Below, in pieces: positions 1 through 5,873 of a stretch of 11,096 nt of DNA. Source of the stretch: an uncultured Ruaniaceae bacterium (GTDB taxonomy: Bacteria > Actinomycetota > Actinomycetes > Actinomycetales > Beutenbergiaceae); NCBI GenBank assembly GCA_938004115.1, contig CALKWS010000247.1, forward strand, positions 1 through 11,096, written 5' to 3'. Within the stretch, counting starts at the first letter, position 1. Each line of letters begins with the position of its first letter. The translations under genes were made by a program, and so were the position numbers. The notes beneath the pieces were generated by a model. That model saw only the letters and a list, made by a program, of their open reading frames with translations, did not search any database and was not told the DNA's origin.

Positions 1-378
1 GCCGGCATCGCGGTGCTGGCCGCCACCACCGTCACCACCGGGGGCTACCTGCTGCTGCGCATCGGCACCGGCAGGGTCCCCGCCACCGACTTCCAACGGG
101 CCTTCTTCCGCGCCGGGCACGCGCACGCCGGGGTCTTCATCACCCTGGGTCTGGTGGGGTTGCTGCTGGCCGAGGCCACCGCGCTGACCGGCCTCTGGGC
201 GTGGCTGGCCCGCACCGGCGTGCTCGTCGCCGCCATCCTCATGCCCGCCGGGTTCTTCCTCTCCGCCCTCGGACCGGGCCGCACCTCCCCGAGCAGGTGG
301 ATCGCCCTGCTGTACGCCGGCGCAGCGTTCCTCATCGCCGGCCTGGTCACCCTCGGCGTCGGGCTGGTCACCGCCTGA
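1..378 (+). CDS. Membrane protein of unknown function, 3' part only
   Basis: The frame is open to the left edge and ends with TGA at 376-378, so at least 125 residues are visible and the true start probably lies outside; a GTG at 13 is possible but has no ribosome site. Four hydrophobic stretches can be seen: the visible N-terminus, a segment just after an Arg-Ala-Gly-His-Ala-His-Ala-Gly motif, a segment ending in Met-Pro-Ala-Gly-Phe-Phe-Leu-Ser, and the C-terminal 25 residues. This suggests a four-helix inner-membrane protein. The style resembles a small uncharacterised actinobacterial membrane family, recalled rather than searched. The two histidines in the HAHAG motif could bind metal or heme, but that is only a suggestion. 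It lies in the same direction as ftsK with a 133-bp gap holding a hairpin. No function is assigned. Confidence 0.8.
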   Translation, partial: AGIAVLAATTVTTGGYLLLRIGTGRVPATDFQRAFFRAGHAHAGVFITLGLVGLLLAEATALTGLWAWLARTGVLVAAILMPAGFFLSALGPGRTSPSRWIALLYAGAAFLIAGLVTLGVGLVTA

Positions 379-465
379 ACCACGCGGTCCCAGGCGTCGC
401 CGGCCCCCTGCCCAGTGCGTGTCACACCGCAGGATCATGCCGGAACTCTGGTGTAGTGGAGGGGC

Positions 466-489
466 CGCGGGCACTGCAGAGCGCCCGCG
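466..489 (+). other. Hairpin in the ftsK leader
   Basis: A 7-bp perfect inverted repeat (CGCGGGC at 466-472, GCCCGCG at 483-489) encloses a 10-base loop that contains CTGCAG. It ends 4 bases before the ftsK ribosome site. It could terminate the upstream gene or mask ftsK translation. No T-run follows, so it is not called a terminator. Confidence 0.4.
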
Positions 490-493
490 AGTA

Positions 494-500
494 GGGAGGA
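494..500 (+). promoter_or_regulatory. Ribosome binding site that sets the ftsK start
   Basis: GGGAGGA at 494-500 lies 11 bases before ATG 512. No comparable site precedes the in-frame GTG at 419 or ATG at 437, so this decides the start. Confidence 0.75.
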
Positions 501-511
501 CACCACACATC

Positions 512-3220
512 ATGGCGACCCGGACGACTTCCCCCGGACGGTCAGCCTCACCAGGACGCAGGAAGAAGGACGCCCCGGCCCGCTCCCGGGGCAATGCGGC
601 CGCGAGCGCGCCGGACGAGCCCACCTCGTCCCTGCCCGTGCGCATGATCAAGGGCCTGTGGATGGGTATGGCACACATCGTCGGCGGTATCGCTCGGTCG
701 ATCGGTTCCAGCGCCAAGGGCCTGGACCCGGCCCACCGCCGGGACGGTCTGGCGTTCCTGCTGCTCGGCCTGGCGGTGATCATCGCCGTCCGGGAGTGGT
801 TCGGCCTGTCCGGTGCCGCGGGCGACGTGATCCACGCCGCGGTCGCCGGTTCGGTGGGCGTCCTGGGAGCGGCGATCCCCGTCGCCCTGGTGTTCATGGC
901 GATCCGGCTGATGCGCCACCCCGAGCGCACTGAGGTCAACGGCCGGATCACCGTCGGCCTGGGCGCGCTGGTGATCGCCGTCTGCGGGCTGATCCACGCC
1001 GCGCGCGGACTGCCCACCCCCCCGGACTGGCCCCAGGTGTTCAGCGCCGGGGGACTGGTCGGGTACGCCGCGGCCTATCCGCTGTCCGAACTGCTCACGG
1101 TGTACGTAACCGTCCCGCTCCTGGTGCTGCTGGCGATCTTCGGTCTGCTGGTGGTCACCGCCACACCGGTCGTCGCCATCCCGCGCCGGTTCGCCCAGGC
1201 CTGGCGCTGGTTGAGCGGCGCCGACGCCGAGTACACCGAGCATGCGGACGGTCCCGAGGGCACCGACGCGGCCGGTGCGAAGCGGTCCGGGGCCGGCGGT
1301 TCACGCAAGCGCAAGGCCCGCGGCGGCGCCGCCCCCGCGCCGGGGGCCTACCAGGGCGATGAGGCCTTCGCCCACGCCCACGAGACCGACGACGGCGAAG
1401 CGGCCCAGGAGCGTCCGGCACCACGCCCCGAGCCCGCCACGCGCGGCAAATCCACCGCGGGCAAGGCCGCGTCCGGTACCAGCGCCCCTGCCGATGCCGC
1501 CGCGTCACCGGGGACCGAGGTGCTCGAACCGCCTCCCACCCGGCCCCTGCCGCCCCGGGCGGAGCAACTGATGCTCTCCCCGGACCTGACCTACACCCTG
1601 CCCGGCGACGACATGCTCGCCCGCGGCGCACCGCACAAGACGCGGTCGGAGGCCAACGACCGGGTGGTCCAGGCCCTGACCACGGTGCTGGACGACTTCG
1701 GGGTGGACGCCCAGGTCACCGGGTTCACCCGGGGTCCTACCGTGACCCGGTACGAGGTGGAGCTGGGCTCGGGGGTGAAGGTCGAGCGGGTCACCGCGCT
1801 GAGCAAGAACATCGCCTATGCCGTGGCCAGCGCCGATGTGCGGATCCTGTCGCCCATCCCGGGGAAGAAGGCCATCGGTATCGAGATCCCGAACACCGAC
1901 CGGGAGACGGTCTCGCTCGGGGATGTGCTGCGCTCCGGCCCGGCCCGCCGCAACGAGCACCCGATGGTGATGGGCGTGGGCAAGGACGTCGAGGGCGGCT
2001 ACGTGGTGGCCAATCTGGCCAAGATGCCGCACATCCTGGTCGCCGGCGCCACCGGTGCCGGTAAGTCGAGTTTCATCAACTCGATGATCACCTCGATCAT
2101 GATGCGCGCCACCCCGGAGGAGGTGCGGATGGTGCTGGTGGACCCCAAACGGGTGGAACTGACCATCTACGAGGGCATCCCCCACCTGATCACCCCGATC
2201 ATCACCAACCCGAAGAAGGCCGCCGAGGCCCTGGACTGGGTGGTGCGGGAGATGGACGTCCGCTACGACGACCTGGCCACCTTCGGGTACAAGCACATCG
2301 ACGACTTCAACGCCGCGGTCCGTGCGGGCAAGGTCACCCCGCTGCCGGGCAGCGAACGCAAGATCGCCCCTTACCCGTACCTGCTGGTCATCGTCGATGA
2401 GCTCGCGGACCTGATGATGGTGGCCCCCCGGGACGTGGAGGCCTCCATCCAGCGCATCACCCAACTGGCCCGCGCCGCCGGGATCCACTTGGTGCTGGCC
2501 ACCCAGCGGCCCAGCGTGGACGTGGTGACCGGGCTGATCAAGGCGAACGTGCCCTCCCGGTTGGCCTTCGCCACCTCCTCGGTCACCGACTCCCGGGTGG
2601 TGCTGGACCAGCCCGGCGCGGAGAAGCTCATCGGGCAGGGCGATGCGCTGTTCCTGCCGATGGGCGCCTCCAAACCGATGCGCGTACAGGGTGCGTGGGT
2701 CAGCGAGTCCGAGGTGCACGGCGTGGTCGACCACGTCAAGGCCCAGCTCAAACCGGTCTACCGGGAGGACGTCACCGTCCCCACCGCGAAGAAGCAGATC
2801 GATGAGGACATCGGCGATGATCTGGACCTGCTGTTGCAGGCTGCCGAACTGGTGGTCTCCACCCAGTTCGGGTCCACCTCGATGCTGCAGCGCAAGCTGC
2901 GCGTCGGCTTCGCCAAGGCCGGCCGGCTGATGGACCTGCTGGAGTCCCGCGAGATCGTGGGGCCCTCCGAGGGGTCCAAGGCCCGGGACGTGCTCGTGGC
3001 CCCCGACGACCTGCCCGCCACGCTGGCGATGCTGCGCGGTGAGGGGCCCGGGCCCGGGGCCGCCGGCGGCGACGCTCCGTTCGACGCCGAACCGCACCAG
3101 ACCTCCTACGAGGACGACGGCGGGGCCGGCCCGGGTGGCGGCGCGGACCCGGTGGAGGAGTCTCTCGGGGAGCCCGACGACGAGGAGTCGACCGACGCGT
3201 GGGAACTCACCGGACGGTGA
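512..3220 (+). CDS. ftsK: DNA translocase FtsK (FtsK/SpoIIIE family)
   Basis: 902 aa. FtsK is a hexameric, septum-anchored ATPase that pumps double-stranded DNA during division and clears or aligns the chromosome termini. Residues 1-75 are basic and Ser/Gly-rich. Four membrane segments lie near 80-97, 111-134, 146-166 and 195-222. A low-complexity Ala/Gly/Pro linker (about 236-350) leads to the motor: Walker A Gly-Ala-Thr-Gly-Ala-Gly-Lys-Ser-Ser at 512-520, Walker B VIVDE at 626-630, and the family signature around HLVLATQRPSVDVVTGLIKA at 659-678. The gamma winged-helix domain, which reads orientation sequences in known FtsK proteins, is at about 772-829 (STSMLQRKLRVGFAKAGRLM). A roughly 60-residue Gly-rich then acidic tail follows it. 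ATG 512 was chosen over upstream GTG 419 because of the GGGAGGA site and the MATRT-type N-terminus common in actinobacterial FtsK. The family assignment is secure; the tail's role is unknown. Confidence 0.98.
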   Translation: MATRTTSPGRSASPGRRKKDAPARSRGNAAASAPDEPTSSLPVRMIKGLWMGMAHIVGGIARSIGSSAKGLDPAHRRDGLAFLLLGLAVIIAVREWFGLSGAAGDVIHAAVAGSVGVLGAAIPVALVFMAIRLMRHPERTEVNGRITVGLGALVIAVCGLIHAARGLPTPPDWPQVFSAGGLVGYAAAYPLSELLTVYVTVPLLVLLAIFGLLVVTATPVVAIPRRFAQAWRWLSGADAEYTEHADGPEGTDAAGAKRSGAGGSRKRKARGGAAPAPGAYQGDEAFAHAHETDDGEAAQERPAPRPEPATRGKSTAGKAASGTSAPADAAASPGTEVLEPPPTRPLPPRAEQLMLSPDLTYTLPGDDMLARGAPHKTRSEANDRVVQALTTVLDDFGVDAQVTGFTRGPTVTRYEVELGSGVKVERVTALSKNIAYAVASADVRILSPIPGKKAIGIEIPNTDRETVSLGDVLRSGPARRNEHPMVMGVGKDVEGGYVVANLAKMPHILVAGATGAGKSSFINSMITSIMMRATPEEVRMVLVDPKRVELTIYEGIPHLITPIITNPKKAAEALDWVVREMDVRYDDLATFGYKHIDDFNAAVRAGKVTPLPGSERKIAPYPYLLVIVDELADLMMVAPRDVEASIQRITQLARAAGIHLVLATQRPSVDVVTGLIKANVPSRLAFATSSVTDSRVVLDQPGAEKLIGQGDALFLPMGASKPMRVQGAWVSESEVHGVVDHVKAQLKPVYREDVTVPTAKKQIDEDIGDDLDLLLQAAELVVSTQFGSTSMLQRKLRVGFAKAGRLMDLLESREIVGPSEGSKARDVLVAPDDLPATLAMLRGEGPGPGAAGGDAPFDAEPHQTSYEDDGGAGPGGGADPVEESLGEPDDEESTDAWELTGR

Positions 3221-3228
3221 GGACGCGC

Positions 3229-3254
3229 CCGGGGTGATGCTCTGCCTCACCCGG
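3229..3254 (+). terminator. Possible ftsK terminator hairpin
   Basis: CCGGGGTGA (3229-3237) pairs with TCACCCGG (3247-3254) with one bulged G and a 9-base loop. It begins 9 bases after the ftsK stop codon. No T-run follows, which is common in high-G+C actinobacteria. It fits pgsA having its own promoter just downstream. Confidence 0.4.
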
Positions 3255-3284
3255 ATGGAGTCTCCGGCGCCGCCGATCTTCGCC

Positions 3285-3297
3285 TACCCTGGGGCGG
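3285..3297 (+). promoter_or_regulatory. -10 element of a leaderless-type pgsA promoter
   Basis: TACCCT at 3285-3290 fits the actinobacterial TANNNT -10 consensus. Exactly seven bases separate it from the GTG start at 3298, so the expected transcription start falls on or next to the start codon. The GGGGCGG between them touches the start codon and is too close to act as a normal ribosome site. No clear -35 is seen. Confidence 0.5.
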
Positions 3298-3903
3298 GTG
3301 ACGAGCGAATCCGCCAGCCCTCCGGTCAGCCAGGTCTGGAACCTGCCGAACGTCCTGACGATGCTGCGCATCGTGCTGGTGCCGTTCTTCGTGGTGCTGA
3401 TGTGGCAGGACACCCTCGCGACGCGTCTGGGTGCGCTGGCGGTCTTCCTCGTGGCCGCGCTGACCGACAAGCTCGACGGTTACCTGGCCCGCTCCCGGGA
3501 CATGGTGACCAACTTCGGCAAGTTGGCCGACCCGTTCGCGGACAAGATGCTAGTGGGTGGCGCGATCATCATGCTGTCCGTCCTGGGGATCCTGCCGTGG
3601 TGGGCCACGATCACGATCATCGTGCGCGAGGCCGGGATCACGATCCTGCGGTTCATCATGGTGCGCCGCTGGGTGATGGCGGCCTCCAAGGGCGGGAAGT
3701 TGAAGACGGTGCTGCAGGTCATCTTCATCGCACTGATGATCCTGCCCGCCGTCGGACTCTTCGGCGCCACCATCAGCGGCATGATCGAGACCGCCGCGTT
3801 CGTGGTGATGCTGGTCGCCGTGGCGGTCACGGTGGTGACCGGTCTGGACTACGTCGTCCGGGCGATCAAGGTGGCTCGCAGTGCAGCGGCACCGCCCGCC
3901 TGA
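3298..3903 (+). CDS. pgsA: CDP-diacylglycerol-glycerol-3-phosphate 3-phosphatidyltransferase-like membrane enzyme
   Basis: 201 aa. The enzyme joins CDP-diacylglycerol and glycerol 3-phosphate to make phosphatidylglycerol phosphate, the first committed step to phosphatidylglycerol and cardiolipin, in the inner membrane. The full CDP-alcohol phosphatidyltransferase signature is present: Asp57-x2-Asp60-Gly61-x2-Ala64-Arg65-x8-Gly74-x3-Asp78-x3-Asp82, which carries the metal-binding aspartates. The N-terminal motif NLPNVLTMLRI (residues 15-25) is typical of PgsA and rules out the internal Met22 as start. Several hydrophobic helices follow (about 25-35, 43-55, 86-108, 137-155, 163-183), and the length is normal. 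The GTG start seems to be leaderless. Its place between ftsK and the CinA-type gene matches the actinobacterial pgsA paralogue called pgsA3 in mycobacteria. Actinobacteria carry several CDP-alcohol transferases, so the exact acceptor is inferred from similarity. Confidence 0.93.
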   Translation: MTSESASPPVSQVWNLPNVLTMLRIVLVPFFVVLMWQDTLATRLGALAVFLVAALTDKLDGYLARSRDMVTNFGKLADPFADKMLVGGAIIMLSVLGILPWWATITIIVREAGITILRFIMVRRWVMAASKGGKLKTVLQVIFIALMILPAVGLFGATISGMIETAAFVVMLVAVAVTVVTGLDYVVRAIKVARSAAAPPA

Positions 3904-4417
3904 GGTGCGTCGCAGGCAGCCGGAACGTCGCATCGCGGCGCCCAGCCCCGCCCAGGACCTGATCCGGGCCCTGGCCGAGCGCGGACTGATGCTGGGGGTG
4001 GCGGAGTCCCTCACCGGCGGGCTGTTGAGCAGCCGGATCGTGGACGTCCCGGGAGCCTCGGCGGTCTTCCAGGGCGGCATGGTCACCTACGCCACCGACC
4101 GGAAGCGCGCGTTACTCCACGTGGACGCGGATCTGCTGCACCGGCACGGTCCGGTGCATCCGGAGGTGGCGGCGCAGATGGCACGGCACGCACGGACCGC
4201 GCTAGCCGCCGATGTGACGTTGGCCACAACCGGGGTGGCCGGCCCGGCGATCCAGCACGGCCGGCAGGTGGGCACCGTCTACCTCGCCTGCGCCCACCCC
4301 GGCGGGGTGTGGATCCGGCACTACCACCTCGGGGGGACCCGGGCCAGGCTGCGGACCAGCACGGTCGACCTGGCACTGGCCTTGGGGATCGCCGCCGTTC
4401 ACACCCTGCGCCGTTGA
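3881..4417 (+). CDS. pncC: Nicotinamide-nucleotide amidohydrolase (CinA C-terminal domain, stand-alone)
   Basis: 178 aa from GTG 3881. PncC-type enzymes deamidate nicotinamide mononucleotide to nicotinate mononucleotide, recycling pyridine nucleotide released for example by NAD-dependent DNA ligase. Conserved features: AESLTGG (residues 41-47), with Ser43 matching the catalytic serine; Gly-Met-Val-Thr-Tyr70 and Lys75, the usual Tyr/Lys partners; the TTGVAGP loop (116-122); and VGTVYLA (130-136). The N-terminal molybdopterin-like domain of full CinA is absent, so this is the one-domain form. GTG 3881 has an AAGGTGG site (3868-3874, 6-base gap) and overlaps the pgsA end by 23 bases, suggesting coupled translation. 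An in-frame GTG at 3905, just past the pgsA stop, would give 170 aa but has no clear ribosome site. Conserved sequence begins only near residue 24, so the start is less certain than the family. Confidence 0.92.
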   Translation: MQRHRPPEVRRRQPERRIAAPSPAQDLIRALAERGLMLGVAESLTGGLLSSRIVDVPGASAVFQGGMVTYATDRKRALLHVDADLLHRHGPVHPEVAAQMARHARTALAADVTLATTGVAGPAIQHGRQVGTVYLACAHPGGVWIRHYHLGGTRARLRTSTVDLALALGIAAVHTLRR

Positions 4418-4433
4418 ACCGGCCGCGCCGGGC

Positions 4434-4460
4434 GGCACCCGGCCACGCCGGGCGGGTGCC
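4434..4460 (+). terminator. Likely terminator hairpin after pncC
   Basis: GGCACCCG (4434-4441) and CGGGTGCC (4453-4460) form a perfect 8-bp stem with an 11-base loop. An alternative inner stem, CCCGGC (4438-4443) with GCCGGG (4447-4452), has a 3-base loop. It starts 17 bases past the pncC stop. There is no T-run, as is usual in this type of genome. Confidence 0.5.
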
Positions 4461-4479
4461 CAGGGCCACACCCGGCGAC

Positions 4480-4508
4480 GGGAACAAATACCGCGCGGAC
4501 CCGCGTTG
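4480..4508 (+). promoter_or_regulatory. SigH/SigR-type (thiol-oxidative and heat stress) promoter of clgR
   Basis: GGGAACA at 4480-4486, 17 bases, then CGTTG at 4504-4508. Counted from GGGAAC the spacer to GTT is 19. This matches the published consensus for actinobacterial SigH/SigR (GGGAAY with 18-19 bases to GTT). In Corynebacterium, clgR is known to be SigH-controlled, so motif and gene agree. Transcription would start near 4515, leaving a leader of about 165 bases. No transcript data are available here. Confidence 0.6.
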
Positions 4509-4534
4509 ACATGAGTGATGATCACACGTATGCA
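4506..4534 (+). promoter_or_regulatory. SigA-like clgR promoter overlapping the stress promoter, with operator-like palindromes
   Basis: TTGACA at 4506-4511 is a perfect -35; a 17-base spacer leads to TATGCA at 4529-4534, a moderate -10. Its first bases are also the GTTG of the SigH/SigR-type promoter. The spacer contains the perfect palindrome GTGAT-G-ATCAC (4515-4525). Directly before the -35 is CGCGG-AC-CCGCG (4494-4505). Either could be an operator; neither matches the published ClgR box exactly. Confidence 0.45.
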
Positions 4535-4665
4535 CAAGCCACGCTCCGGCCGGCCCCCGGCTCGTCCGGGCACCCCGAGTGCCGCAACCCGTCGGGTGCC
4601 GGGACGGAACCCGGGGTACGGTAGGAGTGCAACACCGTCAGATACGAGCCCGATGCAGGTCAGAG

Positions 4666-4672
4666 AGGAGGG
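4666..4672 (+). promoter_or_regulatory. Strong ribosome binding site that sets the clgR start
   Basis: AGGAGGG at 4666-4672 is followed by a 7-base gap to ATG 4680. It decides against the in-frame GTG 4515 and ATG 4518, which lack such a site and would add about 55 residues of non-conserved sequence. Confidence 0.85.
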
Positions 4673-4679
4673 ACGCACC

Positions 4680-5006
4680 ATGGTGGTTCTTCGTAGAGAG
4701 ATCGGTGACGTCCTTCGTGATGTGCGCCAGCGTCAGGGCCGCACCCTGCGGGAAGTGTCCTCCGCAGCCCAGGTTTCCCTCGGCTACCTCTCCGAGGTGG
4801 AGCGGGGCCAGAAGGAAGCCTCCTCGGAATTGCTCAGCGCCATCGCCTCGGCGTTGAGCGTGCCGCTGTCGATGGTGCTTCGGGAAGTCTCGGACCGCAT
4901 CGCGCTTGTCGAGGGCATCTCCATCCCGGACACGGTGCCGGTGACCTTCACCGAGCAAGTGGCAGGCCCGCAGCAGGTACCCCAGGACGATCTCGCCAGG
5001 GTCTGA
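4680..5006 (+). CDS. clgR: ClgR-type transcriptional regulator (XRE-family helix-turn-helix)
   Basis: 108 aa. ClgR activates clp protease genes, and in some actinobacteria lon and DNA-repair genes, under protein-damaging stress. The N-terminal two thirds is an XRE helix-turn-helix (about residues 7-65): IGDVLRDVRQRQGRTLREVS, then recognition-helix sequence SLGYLSEVERGQKEAS (33-48), then SSELLSAIASALSVPLSMVL (48-67). The C-terminal 40 residues are probably flexible. Position after ftsK, pgsA and pncC matches the clgR locus of mycobacteria and corynebacteria, which supports the name beyond a generic XRE call. Regulation seems layered: a SigH/SigR-type promoter overlaps a SigA-type one about 150 bases upstream. 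The protein ends in Leu-Ala-Arg-Val, not the two alanines that make Streptomyces ClgR a ClpP substrate. In mycobacteria pspA follows clgR; here the next gene is nei on the other strand. Confidence 0.9.
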   Translation: MVVLRREIGDVLRDVRQRQGRTLREVSSAAQVSLGYLSEVERGQKEASSELLSAIASALSVPLSMVLREVSDRIALVEGISIPDTVPVTFTEQVAGPQQVPQDDLARV

Positions 5007-5069
5007 GCCGCCCACGACCCGCCGCCATGGGACGAACGCGGTCTCGATCACGGCAGATCGCCGGCAGCC

Positions 5070-5873
5070 TCAGTTGACCGGCGGCTGACAGGACGGGCAG
5101 TAGAACACCGGTCGCGCGTAGGGCGCCGCCCCGACCTCGTCCTCGACGATCGCGGTCCCGCAGCGACGGCAGGGGCGCCCGGCCCTACCGTGCACGTGGC
5201 TGCGCAGCCCCGGACCGAGCAGCCCGGTGGCAGTCAGTTCCGGGCCGTCCGCGCTGCGCCGCATGAGGAAGGCGGCAGTGGCGTACAGCGCTCGGGGATC
5301 GGGAACCGACCTGGCACGGCACCAGGGGTTGAGCCGGTGCTCCCAGAGGGTCTCGGCCATGTAGATCGTGCCGATCCCGGCGGCCACCCGTTGATCCAGC
5401 AGGGCCTCGCCCACGGGGCGTTCCCCCTGACCCGCCAGGTTGTGGGCCGCACGGGCCACGTTCTCTTCCCCTTGGGGACCGGTGGCCATCAGATCCGGGC
5501 CCAGGTGGGCGATGAGACGCCGCTCGTCCCGCGTGCGCACCAGATCCAGCATGCCCAGCCGTGCACCGATACAGGTCCACTTCCGGGTCGCGAGCACCGC
5601 GCGGATGCGGGTGGCACGCAGGGGCTCGGCGGGCACGCGGGTGCGGCGCACCCGCCAGGTCCCGTCCATCCGCAGATGGGTGTGCACCGTCCAGCCGGCA
5701 TCGGTACGGATGAACAGGTGTTTGCCGTAGGCGCCGACCGCCTCGACCGACTGGCCGCTCAGGTCCTTTCCTGCCAGCCCCGGCCAGCGCAACTCGCACC
5801 GCTGCAACGGCCCGGTGCCCAGCGCCTGGGTCAGCCGTCGCGCCACCCGCGCCACCACGTCTCCCTCAGGCAT
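5070..5873 (-). CDS. nei: Fpg/Nei-family DNA glycosylase/AP lyase (Nei type, linked to Lhr)
   Basis: 267 aa. It would remove oxidised bases and nick the abasic site in base excision repair. Visible: the N-terminal Met-Pro2-Glu3-Gly, where Pro2 is the Schiff-base nucleophile and Glu3 the catalytic acid; Lys51 in GKHLFIR; the HLRMDGTW motif (66-73); the helix-two-turn-helix around LLDQRVAAGIGTIYMAETLW (158-177); and a C-terminal zinc finger Cys235-x2-Cys238-x20-Cys259-x2-Cys262, with Arg254 five residues before the third Cys as in the family. Thr169 replaces the nearly invariant Asn of the Gly-Ile-Gly-Asn motif. ATG 5873 must be the start because maturation exposes Pro2; upstream in-frame sequence belongs to the lhr reading region. 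The start overlaps the lhr stop by 8 bases and is preceded by GGGAGGGG only one base away, so it is probably coupled to lhr. The lhr-nei pairing also occurs in mycobacteria. Confidence 0.95.
   Translation of the reverse strand: MPEGDVVARVARRLTQALGTGPLQRCELRWPGLAGKDLSGQSVEAVGAYGKHLFIRTDAGWTVHTHLRMDGTWRVRRTRVPAEPLRATRIRAVLATRKWTCIGARLGMLDLVRTRDERRLIAHLGPDLMATGPQGEENVARAAHNLAGQGERPVGEALLDQRVAAGIGTIYMAETLWEHRLNPWCRARSVPDPRALYATAAFLMRRSADGPELTATGLLGPGLRSHVHGRAGRPCRRCGTAIVEDEVGAAPYARPVFYCPSCQPPVN

Noticed and set aside
452..459. TGTAGTGG as a -10 for ftsK, also seen in the lhr upstream region
   Set aside because: Imperfect fit to TANNNT and no -35 at the right distance; an eight-base match between two promoters is not enough.
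419..511. Earlier GTG start for ftsK
   Set aside because: No ribosome site and a non-conserved 31-residue extension; ATG 512 has GGGAGGA in place.
1505..3250. 581-residue open frame on the minus strand opposite ftsK
   Set aside because: Rich in His, Gly, Asp and Gln with no domain; a typical antisense shadow of a high-G+C gene, fully covered by unmistakable FtsK.
4515..4679. Earlier start for clgR or a leader peptide
   Set aside because: In frame with clgR but without a ribosome site; it would cover the likely transcription start and promoter.
5007..5069. Terminator between convergent clgR and nei
   Set aside because: Only 5-bp stems (for example CGATC with GATCG) without T-runs; too weak to call.
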